From Candidatus Dojkabacteria bacterium (GTDB lineage: Bacteria > Patescibacteriota > Dojkabacteria > J137), in the NCBI GenBank assembly GCA_025993875.1, contig JAMQHH010000035.1, positions 1-42,551 of the forward strand: 42,551 nt of DNA, given 5' to 3'. Below, in pieces: positions 8,363 to 17,165 of this stretch (within the stretch, counting starts at the first letter, position 1; the number at the start of each line of letters is the position of its first letter). The notes under the pieces were generated by a model. It had not been told where the DNA came from, did no database searches, and saw only the letters and a program-made list of their open reading frames with translations. Position numbers and translations under genes: made by a program.

Positions 8363-9847
8363 ATGCAGCCAAACCTGTTAACCAAAATTGAAAACTATAA
8401 GTCTTTTGAGAAATTGATAAATAAGCAGACAAGATATCTTGATACAAAGCTGATCGATAAAGCGTATAAATTTGCCAAAGAGGCTCACTATGGGCAAACC
8501 CGCATCTCGGGCGAATCTTACGAATCCCATTTTCTAAATGTGGCCGCTATTGTAGTCCAATTAGGGCTCGATACTACCTCAGTTACTGCTGCCTTGTTAC
8601 ACGATGTGGTGGAAAAAGCTAATGTTGACATAAATAAAATAGATAGGGTTTTTGGTACCGAAGTTGCATTCATAGTAGATGGGCTAACACAAATTCGTAA
8701 GGCTACCGAGCAAAAGGATGTACAGGATGAAAACTTTAAGCATTTTCTTTTAAGTACTACTGAAGATATAAGAATTTTGATAATAAGAATTGTCGAAAAA
8801 ACCGATAATGTAGTAAACCTCAGCAAAGTCCCCGAAGATATAAGGGTTAAAGCTGCTAAAAAAATTATGAACTTATATTCACCTTTAGCAGAATATCTGG
8901 GACTTGGATATTTACAAAAGACAATGGAAGATGCAGCTTTTAAGGTGCTATATCCAGATATTTATTCAAAAATAATGTTATTTTCGGAAAAATTTTTTAG
9001 CAGATCCCAAGATACAACTGATCAATTTTTAGAAAAAATAGGAACAATTTTAAAAAAATACAGTATACAGCCTTTGGAACTTCAGGGCAGAAGGAAAGGC
9101 ATGTGGAGTACCTATAAAAAATTAAAGAAAAGATATCTAAAACCCGGTGAAGAGCTAAACGAAGAAACATTTTCGATGATTAAAGATCTTTTTGCTGCAA
9201 GAGTAATTCTAAATAATATTGAGGAGTGTTACACAGTTTTAGGGCTAATGCATTCAAATTTTGCTTTTTTGCAAAACGATTTTGATGATTACATTGCTAA
9301 CCCTAAGGAGAACGGATATAGGTCTATACAAACTATAGTTTCTTACGAAGGTTTTTATTTTGAGGTGCAAATTCGCACAAAGGAGATGCACGACTACAAC
9401 GAGTTTGGCCCGGCTTCGCATATCGCTTATAAGTTAAATGGGCCTGTTAATGTTGGAAGCACTTTGACCTGGACAAAAGATCTTGTTAAGTGGAAAAAAA
9501 CTTCTGAAGTTACAAAAGAGGATTTTAAAATTAAGCTGTTTGCCAACAGTATATTTGTTTTTACACCAAAAGGATTGTTAATAAGGCTCGAAAAGGGTGC
9601 TACACCGATAGATTTTGCTTTTAGGATTCACTCTGATATTGGCGAGAGATATTCAGGGGCAAAAATTAATAACAAAATGGTTAGCAAAGACTATATTCTA
9701 AACACGGGGGATACTGTAGAAATAATAATTTCTGCCAAACCTACGGTTAACGAGTCGTGGCTTAAAACTGTTAAAAGTGTAGTTACAAAAGCAAAAATTC
9801 GAAAACTTTTAGCGAAAAAATTACCTGGAGAGACTTTTGTTAAATGA
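8363..9847 (+). CDS. rel: RelA/SpoT-type (p)ppGpp synthetase with a degenerate HD domain
   Basis: Makes the alarmone (p)ppGpp from ATP and GDP/GTP. At 494 residues it has an HD domain (about 30-175), a synthetase domain (about 235-360) and a TGS domain (about 383-455). It then stops just after the start of the helical domain, so the usual ZFD and ACT/RRM domains are absent (full length is about 740). In the HD domain H42, H56 and H80-D81 remain, but the hydrolytic E-D pair reads E84-K85, and the later KLADRLHN motif reads RIVEKTDN (142-149), losing its aspartate. The synthetase keeps D275, R280 and E334 (EVQIRT). It has an acidic DFDD (306-309), as in synthetase-only RelA (EFDD), not the RFKD of bifunctional enzymes. 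The H of NGYxSxHT is Q323, and the KH of GRxKH reads KG. Hydrolase activity is probably lost and synthesis probably kept. It overlaps mfd by ATGA. Confidence 0.93.
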   Translation: MQPNLLTKIENYKSFEKLINKQTRYLDTKLIDKAYKFAKEAHYGQTRISGESYESHFLNVAAIVVQLGLDTTSVTAALLHDVVEKANVDINKIDRVFGTEVAFIVDGLTQIRKATEQKDVQDENFKHFLLSTTEDIRILIIRIVEKTDNVVNLSKVPEDIRVKAAKKIMNLYSPLAEYLGLGYLQKTMEDAAFKVLYPDIYSKIMLFSEKFFSRSQDTTDQFLEKIGTILKKYSIQPLELQGRRKGMWSTYKKLKKRYLKPGEELNEETFSMIKDLFAARVILNNIEECYTVLGLMHSNFAFLQNDFDDYIANPKENGYRSIQTIVSYEGFYFEVQIRTKEMHDYNEFGPASHIAYKLNGPVNVGSTLTWTKDLVKWKKTSEVTKEDFKIKLFANSIFVFTPKGLLIRLEKGATPIDFAFRIHSDIGERYSGAKINNKMVSKDYILNTGDTVEIIISAKPTVNESWLKTVKSVVTKAKIRKLLAKKLPGETFVK

Positions 9848-12327
9848 AACTTGTTAAAACACTTCCACATCTTTCTGAACTTTTTATCAATTCCAATAAA
9901 GTTACAATTTGGTCTTCAAATCTATCGTACAACATTTACATTGCGATAAAAGAGGCTTTAGAATTATTACTAGATAATATACAAATTTACGATTTAGAAG
10001 GTTACCTGTTTAATTGTGGCTATCAGCTTGTTTCGGAAGTTACCCATAACGGAGAATATAGTAAGAGGGGCGATACATTAACAGTTTGGGGAATAGGATA
10101 CTTATATCCGTTACGGTTAGAATTCTTCGGAGATAATATTGAAAAAAGTTATTTAATTGATAACTTAACCAGACAAAAAATCGAAAGTGTAAAAAAATTT
10201 ATCCTACTTTCGGCAAAAAAGCTTGATCTTTTGGAAGTAGGCAGCCTTAACGTTAGTAACCCGCAAAAGCTAGATATAGAAAAAATTATTTTTAATAGAT
10301 CAGTAAATTTAGAGAAGTTTTATACCTTTGAAGAAATAATCCAAACGGACTTTGTACTTCCCTCTATGTTATATTCAAGATCAGATTTGCTGGAGCAAAA
10401 GATAATAAGTTTAGAAAAAGAAAACTATAACATTATTATTAAGACAAAACATAAAAACGCCTTGGACCGGAAATATTTTGGTTACATAAATAGAAAAGCA
10501 AATAGTGATTTTGGGGGTGTTTTTTTCTCTAATTTAAACAATACTGCTTACCTTGATGCAGGATTGGAATCTAACTTTTTAAAGATTGCAGTTTTAACCG
10601 ATAGGGAGATATTCGGTTCTGTTTCGATAGTTTCGAAAGATTTTAGTAAAATCAACACGCTCGAAGAATTTAATATAAAAAGACTGTTAAGCGAGATGCA
10701 GTCTCAGATAGAAATTGGCGATTTTGTTGTTCATCTCGATTACGGTATAGGAATTTATAACGGTATAGTACTGGAAAATATTAATAATGTTCCTAAAGAA
10801 TTTTTGGAGATTAGGTTTGATAAAGAAGATAAATTATTGCTGCCAATTGAACAATCGCAAAAAATTTCTAAATATATTGGGTTGGAAGGCTCGATACCAA
10901 AACTGGGAAAGCTAGGTGGCAAAGCTATCTGGAAAGAAAAGCTAGAGAAGATACAAAAATCGGCAAAATTAATTGCTCAAAATTTAATAAAGCATTATGC
11001 TGCACTGGAGGTTTCCGAAGCTGCAGCAATAAACTTAAATAAAAGTGACCTTTATTTGGAATTTGAAAAAGAGTTTAAATATAAAGAAACAGGAGATCAG
11101 TTAAGAGCTATTGATGAAATTTGTTTGGATTTATCAAAAACAAAACCCATGAACAGACTTTTGGTGGGTGATGTTGGTTTTGGCAAAACTGAGGTTTTTT
11201 TAAGAGCTGCTTTTAAGGTTATAGAGCATGGTATGCAGGTGGCTATTTTGGCTCCGACAACAATTCTTACTGCACAGCATTATTCGGTAATAAGCGAGAG
11301 ATTTAAGAACTTTCCTGTAAAGGTTGCTTATCTTTCGAGATTTAATTCTGCAAAACAAAATTCGGAAATAATTAACCAAATAAATTTAGGAAAAATAGAT
11401 CTTGTAATAGGAACACATAGATTACTGAGCTCGGATGTAAAATTTAATAACCTTGGGCTAATAGTAATTGATGAAGAACAACGTTTTGGGGTAAGGCAAA
11501 AAGAGAAAATAAAACAACTAAATTATGGAGCACATCTTCTTTCGGTAAGTGCAACTCCTATTCCAAGAACACTTGGCATGGCTTTATCTTCAATACAAAG
11601 TATTTCTATTATTACTGAGCCCCCAAGTAACAGAATTTCTATTAAAACAGAGATCACAGGTAGAGATTTAAATAAAATATCCGCGTATATTGAAAAAGAG
11701 ATACAAAGAGGGGGGCAGGTTTATATAATTCATAACGAAATCGCTACAATCGACGCATTTAAAATGCAGCTCGAAAAAATCTTGCCGGGTGTAAAGTTTA
11801 TTTCTGCACATGCCCAAATGCGCCCTGCGGTTTTAGATAAAATTATGACCGATTTTTATCAAAAAAAATTTGATGTTTTGGTCTCCACTACGATAATTGA
11901 AAATGGGATAGATCTTCCAAATGTAAACACTATAATTATAGACAATGCAAATAAATTCGGGCTGTCGCAACTTTATCAGTTGCGCGGGAGAGTAGGCCGA
12001 TCTACTGCTCAGGCATATTGCCTTTTAATAAATACTTTTTCTTTAACAAAGGAAGAGTACAATGATTCAACACTAAAACTTAGCAAGTTAAAAAAAAGAA
12101 GAGACGCTTCCACGGAAAGAATAGAGGCCTTAGTTGAAAATCAGGATTTGGGTGCCGGTTTTAGAATTTCGAGCCGAGATCTGGAAATTAGAGGGGCAGG
12201 AAATCTTTTAGGAGAAGAGCAAAGTGGCCATATTTTTTCGATTGGATTTACACTATATATGCAGATGCTTGCGGAAGAAATTATTAGACAAAAAAATAGT
12301 CCGGCTATAGAAAAACCGATTTTATAG
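9844..12327 (+). CDS. mfd: Transcription-repair coupling factor Mfd, compact form
   Basis: Mfd is a DNA translocase that pushes stalled RNA polymerase off DNA and recruits UvrA. This version has 827 residues instead of about 1,150. A shortened UvrB-like N-terminal module (with [19 protein letters not shown]) is followed near residue 290 by the polymerase-interacting RID/CarD-like domain ([16 protein letters not shown]). The RecG-like motor then has Walker [10 protein letters not shown] near 443, DEEQRFGV near 543, [15 protein letters not shown] and the motif VI region QLRGRVGRS. It ends shortly after the GFTLYMQML segment, so the C-terminal D7 domain that autoinhibits UvrA binding is missing. 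The ATG overlaps the rel stop as ATGA, implying translational coupling. The 3' end overlaps the convergent gene by 23 bases. Confidence 0.95.
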   Translation: MKLVKTLPHLSELFINSNKVTIWSSNLSYNIYIAIKEALELLLDNIQIYDLEGYLFNCGYQLVSEVTHNGEYSKRGDTLTVWGIGYLYPLRLEFFGDNIEKSYLIDNLTRQKIESVKKFILLSAKKLDLLEVGSLNVSNPQKLDIEKIIFNRSVNLEKFYTFEEIIQTDFVLPSMLYSRSDLLEQKIISLEKENYNIIIKTKHKNALDRKYFGYINRKANSDFGGVFFSNLNNTAYLDAGLESNFLKIAVLTDREIFGSVSIVSKDFSKINTLEEFNIKRLLSEMQSQIEIGDFVVHLDYGIGIYNGIVLENINNVPKEFLEIRFDKEDKLLLPIEQSQKISKYIGLEGSIPKLGKLGGKAIWKEKLEKIQKSAKLIAQNLIKHYAALEVSEAAAINLNKSDLYLEFEKEFKYKETGDQLRAIDEICLDLSKTKPMNRLLVGDVGFGKTEVFLRAAFKVIEHGMQVAILAPTTILTAQHYSVISERFKNFPVKVAYLSRFNSAKQNSEIINQINLGKIDLVIGTHRLLSSDVKFNNLGLIVIDEEQRFGVRQKEKIKQLNYGAHLLSVSATPIPRTLGMALSSIQSISIITEPPSNRISIKTEITGRDLNKISAYIEKEIQRGGQVYIIHNEIATIDAFKMQLEKILPGVKFISAHAQMRPAVLDKIMTDFYQKKFDVLVSTTIIENGIDLPNVNTIIIDNANKFGLSQLYQLRGRVGRSTAQAYCLLINTFSLTKEEYNDSTLKLSKLKKRRDASTERIEALVENQDLGAGFRISSRDLEIRGAGNLLGEEQSGHIFSIGFTLYMQMLAEEIIRQKNSPAIEKPIL

Positions 12328-12952
12328 AAAACAGTATCTCCGAAAACTCCTTAACTGCATCTTCCATTTGGTGCTCGCCCTTTATGTAGCCATAAACGTA
12401 AAATGTTTCGATCTCAGTTTGGTACTCGTAAAGTAATATAATAGAATCTGAGGTAGTGTATTTTACTATCTCCTTAGTTGCGCCATCCGCCGCAGTTAAT
12501 GTTACATCGTCGGTGGTAGCTGTCGAAGGTGTTGCACTCATTTCTTTAGTAATTTTAAATAATCTTAGATCAGATCCTCCCGAAAGCTGAATTACAAGAT
12601 TGCCTGAAGAATCAATGTAGCTCACGTCAATATAAGTATAAGGATATTTAAAACTAAAACTATTAAATGCAATATATTCTACCTGCACCGATTTTAAAGA
12701 TTCCTCCTCTAATTTTTGCAGCTGAGAATTAATAAGCTGGTCAATTTTAGTCTCTTTTATAAGCTGATCTATTATCGGAAGATTTTTTATGGTAGAAAGA
12801 AAATAAGCTAAAAATATTACCACCAATGCAAAACCAACTGTCGCTCCAAGGGCAGTAAATATACCGTTTATAATTGCATTAACAACAATTCTGGATGGTT
12901 TACTTGCGTCAGCTATTCTTTTAAGATACTTTTTTAGTTCTAAGTCCTCCAT
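12305..12952 (-). CDS. DUF5665-like membrane-anchored protein
   Basis: A 215-residue protein. Residues about 1-80 match the pattern of DUF5665: a short helical start, SRIVVNAIINGIFTALGATV, a single membrane segment and NLPIIDQLI. The outer part (about 95-215) is predicted beta-rich with a Thr/Ala-rich loop (ATPSTATTDDVTLTAAD) and ends with a helix, loosely like the PsbP-type secreted domains of the other single-pass proteins here. Function unknown. Its last 23 bases overlap the end of mfd on the other strand. Confidence 0.75.
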   Translation of the reverse strand: MEDLELKKYLKRIADASKPSRIVVNAIINGIFTALGATVGFALVVIFLAYFLSTIKNLPIIDQLIKETKIDQLINSQLQKLEEESLKSVQVEYIAFNSFSFKYPYTYIDVSYIDSSGNLVIQLSGGSDLRLFKITKEMSATPSTATTDDVTLTAADGATKEIVKYTTSDSIILLYEYQTEIETFYVYGYIKGEHQMEDAVKEFSEILFSIKSVFL

Positions 12953-12994
12953 AATACTTGTTTAACTGTTACAACAATTAAAATATATCAGTAA

Positions 12995-13003
12995 TGATAT
13001 AAT
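12995..13003 (+). promoter_or_regulatory. Extended -10 box of rarA (TGATATAAT)
   Basis: TGATATAAT is a near-perfect extended -10. The predicted start lies about 24 bases before the rarA ATG, giving a short leader without a Shine-Dalgarno sequence. Confidence 0.55.
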
Positions 13004-13033
13004 TTTTAAAGTAGTTAAAATTTCAATTTAATA

Positions 13034-14233
13034 ATGGAACCATTAGCTTCCAAATATAGGCCTGGATTGCTTGCTGATTTTATTGGGCAGGCGCATCTTG
13101 TAGGAGCAAATTCAATTATAAGAAAATTTATTGAAAATAAAGACCTACCATCTTTAATTTTTTGGGGCCCTCCTGGAACCGGCAAAACAACGTTGGCTTT
13201 TATAATCTCAAAGGAGATAAAGGCCGATTTTTACAAGCTTTCGGCTGTTATGAGTGGTAAAGCTGATTTAAAACGTATTATGGTTAAAGCCATTAAAAAT
13301 TTTAATGAAAACAAAAAGACAATATTATTTTTAGACGAAATTCATAGATGGAATAAATCGCAGCAGGATGCCTTACTGCCCTATGTTGAAAAAGGGATAG
13401 TTACTTTAATAGGTGCAACTACCGAAAATCCTTCTTTTAGTTTAATTCCTGCTCTTTTATCTCGTTCTCGGGTTTTTACTTTTAAAAAACACGAAGTTGA
13501 GGATTTAATCAAATATGTAAAGTATCTTGTTTCTTCTTACAATCAGGAGTTTAAAAAAAGTTTAGAACTTGATCGCGATGCTCTGGAATTTATAGCTAAA
13601 GCATCGGATGGCGATTTGCGTGTTGGAGCCAATATACTGGAAAGTTTGATTTTATCGCTAAAAGATGGAGAAAAAATAACAAAGGAATTTTTGCACAAAG
13701 CTGTGGAAAACTTTTTACAGTACGAAAGTAGGGGAGAGGATCATTATAATATTATCTCGGCTGTTCACAAGTCTTTAAGAGATTCAGATCCCGATGCAGG
13801 CATTTATTGGGTAACAAGGATGCTGGAAGCAGGTGACGATCCTTTATATGTTGCGAGAAGACTTTTAAGATTTGCCTCCGAAGATATCGGGAATGCCGAC
13901 CCTATAGCATTAGTATTGGCTAATTCCGTTTTCGAAACCTGCCAAAAGCTAGGGAAGCCCGAATGTGATGTAGCATTAATCCAGCTTACAATATATCTGG
14001 CTAGAGCTCCAAAGAGTAACGAAGCGTATTTGGCCTTAGGTAAAGCTAAAAAAGATATTTACGAGTATGGTTCATTACCTGTTCCTTTGCATATTCGAAA
14101 TGCACCTACAGAATTTATGAAAAATGAAGGCTATGGAAAAGGCTATAAATATGCACACGATTATCCCGGTGCCAAGGTTGAGCAAAATCACATGCCCGAT
14201 GAACTTAAAAACAGTAAATACACAAAAGCTTAA
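13034..14233 (+). CDS. rarA: Replication-associated recombination ATPase RarA (MgsA)
   Basis: A clamp-loader-related AAA+ ATPase that acts at stalled replication forks. The 399-residue protein has the family start PLASKYRPGLLADFIGQAHL, Walker A GPPGTGKTT (45-53), Walker B LFLDEIHR (about 98-105), sensor 1 GATTENPSF (about 128) and an arginine-finger region SRSRVF. The C-terminal MgsA domain is complete (LRFASEDIGNADPIAL, IYLARAPKSNEAY, PLHIRNAPTEFMK and GYKYAHDYPGA). Its length is slightly below the usual 420-450. Its stop shares the four bases TTAA with the stop of the convergent HD hydrolase. Confidence 0.97.
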   Translation: MEPLASKYRPGLLADFIGQAHLVGANSIIRKFIENKDLPSLIFWGPPGTGKTTLAFIISKEIKADFYKLSAVMSGKADLKRIMVKAIKNFNENKKTILFLDEIHRWNKSQQDALLPYVEKGIVTLIGATTENPSFSLIPALLSRSRVFTFKKHEVEDLIKYVKYLVSSYNQEFKKSLELDRDALEFIAKASDGDLRVGANILESLILSLKDGEKITKEFLHKAVENFLQYESRGEDHYNIISAVHKSLRDSDPDAGIYWVTRMLEAGDDPLYVARRLLRFASEDIGNADPIALVLANSVFETCQKLGKPECDVALIQLTIYLARAPKSNEAYLALGKAKKDIYEYGSLPVPLHIRNAPTEFMKNEGYGKGYKYAHDYPGAKVEQNHMPDELKNSKYTKA

Positions 14234-14838
14234 TTAAGTGTATCGAGCACGGCTTTAATTTTTTTGTAATATACACGAGAAGTTTTTTTTGCAAGAGGCA
14301 GAACAAGCTCGTATCCTTCTTTTAAATATCTATAGTATTTTTCGGGTTTTAGTATTTTTAAAAAGTCCAGAGCAGAAATATTATTAAATCTATCCGATAG
14401 CTTTACTATTTTTATTCCAAAGGAACTATTTTGAATTTTATTAAATATTTTCTTGTTTTCTAAAAATTTTTCTTCAGTACTTAGATCTCCTCTATTGTAG
14501 TATTGGGGTTTTGTTAATACTTTTAAATTTTTAAGAATATGTACTCCAAAGTCTTTTTTAATACCCTCATCGGTTACTGCCGGATCGTCTTCCAGCACAT
14601 CGTGGAGTAAGGAAAGAGTAATAACATTTAACATTATTTTTTTTGGGCGTTTTAGTGAAGCTAAAAGATCCATTGTAACCGGTACAATATGTGTGTAAAA
14701 GTAATTGGCTCCATTATCTCGAAGCTGATTTTTATGTGACTTATAGGCTTGCTTATATGCTTTTTTAACTTTTACGGTCCATAAACCGCGCTTTTTTAGA
14801 ACCATTTTAAGCTGATCGGTAATAGTTTTTTGAGTCAT
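14230..14838 (-). CDS. Stand-alone HD-domain alarmone hydrolase (SpoT/MESH1-like)
   Basis: Predicted to remove pyrophosphate from (p)ppGpp. The 202-residue protein is essentially only the HD domain found at the N-terminus of SpoT/Rel. It has H35 (SHKNQLRDNG), H50 (FYTHIVPV), H79-D80 and the catalytic pair E83-D84 in LLHDVLEDD, then KLSDRFNN (146-153) with the conserved aspartate D149. These are the residues lost or changed in the rel HD domain encoded 4.4 kb away. There is no synthetase or TGS domain. The start is preceded by TAAAAT about five bases upstream, suggesting a leaderless mRNA. A role on another nucleotide cannot be excluded; the motif match to alarmone hydrolases is good. Confidence 0.85.
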   Translation of the reverse strand: MTQKTITDQLKMVLKKRGLWTVKVKKAYKQAYKSHKNQLRDNGANYFYTHIVPVTMDLLASLKRPKKIMLNVITLSLLHDVLEDDPAVTDEGIKKDFGVHILKNLKVLTKPQYYNRGDLSTEEKFLENKKIFNKIQNSSFGIKIVKLSDRFNNISALDFLKILKPEKYYRYLKEGYELVLPLAKKTSRVYYKKIKAVLDTLN

Positions 14839-14886
14839 AGCAGATTTTACTATATTTTATGTATTTTTGTTTTTTGAGTCTAAATG

Positions 14887-14892
14887 TATAAT
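14887..14892 (+). promoter_or_regulatory. -10 box of the alpha/beta hydrolase (TATAAT)
   Basis: A perfect TATAAT ends six bases before the ATG at 14899. It lies inside an alternative upstream ATG frame (14884), which decides for the downstream start and a leaderless transcript. Confidence 0.55.
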
Positions 14893-14898
14893 GTGGTA

Positions 14899-15660
14899 AT
14901 GCAGAGCAAAAAGATAGTAATTCAAAACTGTTTAATAAATTATATAGACGAAGGAACCTCTTCCCAAACTCTTTTATTTTTGCACGGTTGGAGGTCTAGT
15001 TTAACTGTCTGGGAAGAAATTATTAAAGATCTTAAGGATAGTTTTAGATGTATAGCTATAGATTTGCCTGGGTTTGGATTGTCCCAGGAACCACCAGAAC
15101 CCTTTAACACAAAAAAATATTCCGAAATTGTTTTAGAATTTACCGAAAAATTAAGTTTAAAAAATGTAGTTCCTGTAGGACATTCGTTTGGTGGAAGAAT
15201 TCTCATTTCGATAGGAATATCGAATCCTAAAAAATTTTCTAAAATGGTTTTGGTTAACCCTTCGGGGGTAAAGTTGAGCAGTAAAAACCGCGCTAGAGAT
15301 TTGATAGTAAAAATAGTCAAACCGGTATTTAAAATCGGTTTATTAAAACCGCTAAGAAACTGGATTTATAAAAAAATGGGATGGGAGGATTACATTGCAA
15401 ATTCGGGGAGCCAATTTTATCAGGCTACTTTTAAAAACATACTAACAGATACATACAACAACAGCCTTTCTAATATTAAATCCAGTGTACTTGTTTTCTC
15501 TTCCGAAAACGATAACGATGCACCACTAGCGTCGGCAGAATTTATTAATCGAGAAGTTAAAGATTCTGTACTGAAAATTATCCCGAAAGCTGGACACTAT
15601 AGCTTTCTTAAAAATCCAAAGCTGTTTAATAACGCCCTTCTTGAGTTTGTAGAAAATTAG
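14899..15660 (+). CDS. Alpha/beta-fold hydrolase
   Basis: A 253-residue hydrolase of the alpha/beta fold. The oxyanion segment is FLHGWRSSLTVWEE (about 27-40). The nucleophile elbow is GHSFGG with the serine near residue 97. The acid lies in the SSENDNDAPL loop and the histidine is in KAGHYSF near the C-terminus. The cap region is short and basic. The family covers esterases, lipases and C-C hydrolases, and the substrate cannot be told. The start at 14899 (MQSKKIVIQN) is preferred over 14884 because a TATAAT box overlaps the first codons of the longer frame. It is divergent from the HD hydrolase across 60 bases. Confidence 0.9.
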   Translation: MQSKKIVIQNCLINYIDEGTSSQTLLFLHGWRSSLTVWEEIIKDLKDSFRCIAIDLPGFGLSQEPPEPFNTKKYSEIVLEFTEKLSLKNVVPVGHSFGGRILISIGISNPKKFSKMVLVNPSGVKLSSKNRARDLIVKIVKPVFKIGLLKPLRNWIYKKMGWEDYIANSGSQFYQATFKNILTDTYNNSLSNIKSSVLVFSSENDNDAPLASAEFINREVKDSVLKIIPKAGHYSFLKNPKLFNNALLEFVEN

Positions 15661-15665
15661 CTTAG

Positions 15666-15962
15666 TTATTGTTCGCTTGGAACTAACACTTTTAATTCAA
15701 CTAATTTATTTAGTATCTTGGTTGCTATTGATACCGTAAAATTCATATCTGTAAACACTCTAATTGCCGAAGTATAATCAAAGTGTCTTAAGTTTATTAA
15801 GACTTTTAAAATAGATTGAACAAATTCATGAATAGTTGGAGGGTACTCTCTTCTATGCATTCTAGCCAGCGAATCTGAATATTCACTAAAAATTTCCAAA
15901 AACCTTTGTTCGTCAATATTAGTTAGGCTTGGATTGCCTAACGAATATGCCTTATCGGTCAT
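15666..15962 (-). CDS. Small protein of unknown function, 98 residues
   Basis: Not recognised. The sequence is soluble and mostly helical, with RMHRREYPPTIHEFVQSIL in the middle and a C-terminal segment (FTDMNFTVSIATKILNKLVE) that could be read as a winged-helix-like motif, though that is only a guess. It starts six bases after the stop of the secreted protein upstream (15969-16649), so the pair is probably co-transcribed. Confidence 0.6.
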   Translation of the reverse strand: MTDKAYSLGNPSLTNIDEQRFLEIFSEYSDSLARMHRREYPPTIHEFVQSILKVLINLRHFDYTSAIRVFTDMNFTVSIATKILNKLVELKVLVPSEQ

Positions 15963-15968
15963 TTTATA

Positions 15969-16649
15969 TTAGTTAACTGCAGTTAAAACTATTGTATCTA
16001 ATTCTTCCAGTATGGAAGCATCGGTTACACCTTCTGCTCTAACTACGCTGGCAAATGTTGCCGTTCCAAACCCAGGGAAAAATGGGCTTATACATACCTC
16101 AGCACCATTAACCAAATCCGTAGGAATTTCGGCACAATCTGTTTGAGCTGCATAATTCCAGTTATTTTCGCCTGCTAAAGAATACCTTACAAGATTTACT
16201 ATTGTACCCGAGATTACTTCGAGATCGTATTCAGATGGGTTAAGCCCAAAATCTACACCACCAACTCCTCCTAAAATTTTAGAAAATGTTGCATTATTGC
16301 CGTTTTTAGATAATGTTACCTCGTATGTTGTAATGACGGGCCCATACTCGCTTCCAACGTTCCCTATATCTTCGGTAATCTGGTTATTTGTGCTTAATAG
16401 CCAGCTTATGGGGTAGGTAATGTGTACACTCATGCCAGCATCGGTATAGGTTATTAATGCCTCTTGAGATTGCTCCTCTAAAATTTCGTTTTCTTCTATA
16501 ACTCTTGCCAGCTCTTCCCTGCTATCTTGTTCAGTAACCTTTAATGTTTTTAGTTCGGTTCCCTGTTGGAGGTATAAAACAACCAAGATAGTACATAAAA
16601 CTGAAAGGAAAACTATAAACGAAAAAAAAGCTAAAGTACTCTTTTTCAT
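15969..16649 (-). CDS. Single-pass secreted protein, paralog of 34407-35072
   Basis: A 226-residue protein starting MKKSTLAFFSF with one membrane segment (about 5-28), a short coiled coil (about 30-60) and an extracytoplasmic domain with two cysteines (TDCAEIP and EVCISPF). It aligns through its length with the protein at 34407-35072: a SWLL/EWSL strand, then FSKILGG/FSGILKA, FGLNPSEYDLEVIS/FGLTDEEFDYKLIS, NWNY/IWRY, CAEI/CEEI and ILEELDTIVLTA/ILEADQIFLSAA. The two cysteines are conserved and may form a disulfide. An in-frame start further upstream (to 16859) would add 70 residues before the membrane segment and is unlikely. Function unknown. Confidence 0.75.
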   Translation of the reverse strand: MKKSTLAFFSFIVFLSVLCTILVVLYLQQGTELKTLKVTEQDSREELARVIEENEILEEQSQEALITYTDAGMSVHITYPISWLLSTNNQITEDIGNVGSEYGPVITTYEVTLSKNGNNATFSKILGGVGGVDFGLNPSEYDLEVISGTIVNLVRYSLAGENNWNYAAQTDCAEIPTDLVNGAEVCISPFFPGFGTATFASVVRAEGVTDASILEELDTIVLTAVN

Positions 16650-16730
16650 TAAAAAAAAGTAATAAGTAGTTAAGAAATCATCCTCCTTTACGCTACCATT
16701 GTCAAGACTTTCTAATTTAAGATCCGAGAT

Positions 16731-16887
16731 ATGGAGAAAAATAATATTGAACTTAAGCACAAAGCTAAATTTTACTAAAGAAGCTACAGAAAATTCAATA
16801 TCAATCGAGTTAACAAGAGGTATTAATGCTGGCCTGTTAAAAGCAGATTCTAAAAACATCGAACAAATTATTGCGGAAAAATTTTAA
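16731..16887 (+). pseudogene. Possible small frameshifted ORF upstream of 16887-17111
   Basis: An ATG at 16731 reads MEKNNIELKHKAKFY and then stops. One base over, the frame continues as TKEATENSISIELTRGINAG and ends IIAEKF with a TAA that overlaps the next ATG as TAATG. The switch lies in a run of Ts (about 16770), so this could be a real frameshift, a sequencing error, or a start at TTG 16699 in the second frame. No family recognised. Confidence 0.3.
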
Positions 16888-17111
16888 TGTATCTGGCTCT
16901 TGCAAGAGGAGGAGACTTTGAAGCATTTACCGACGAAGCAATAAAAATTCTTGGTGATAGACAAGCGGCTATAAAAACTGGTAAAAAAGTATGGATAGGA
17001 AGGAGAACTAACAGATTACATATGGTTGTCACAGAGAGTTCGGAGGAAACACCGCCTTGCAAATTTGCATTTATTCTCACAAAACACGACCATAGTGGCA
17101 TGGAAGGCTAA
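16887..17111 (+). CDS. Small protein of unknown function, 74 residues
   Basis: Reads MYLALARGGDFEAFTDEAI to a C-terminal HDHSGMEG. The region is less AT-rich than its surroundings, and its composition (charged and glycine residues, few low-complexity stretches) looks protein-like. The TAATG junction with the ORF before it suggests translational coupling. An antisense ORF covers the same DNA (16868-17101) but reads as a hydrophobic shadow. It is convergent with asnB, 54 bases away. Not recognised. Confidence 0.45.
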   Translation: MYLALARGGDFEAFTDEAIKILGDRQAAIKTGKKVWIGRRTNRLHMVVTESSEETPPCKFAFILTKHDHSGMEG

Positions 17112-17165
17112 TTAAGATATTTTCAACAACAAATTTATTAAAAAGTTATAACACATGTGACTTTG

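Noticed and set aside
16650-16859. N-terminal extension of the secreted protein to 16859
   Set aside because: It would place 70 residues before a typical N-terminal membrane anchor that starts with MKKSTLAFF; the internal ATG at 16649 is the natural start.
16731-17111. Toxin-antitoxin system
   Set aside because: Two small overlapping ORFs suggest the layout, but neither has a recognised toxin or antitoxin motif and the first appears frameshifted.
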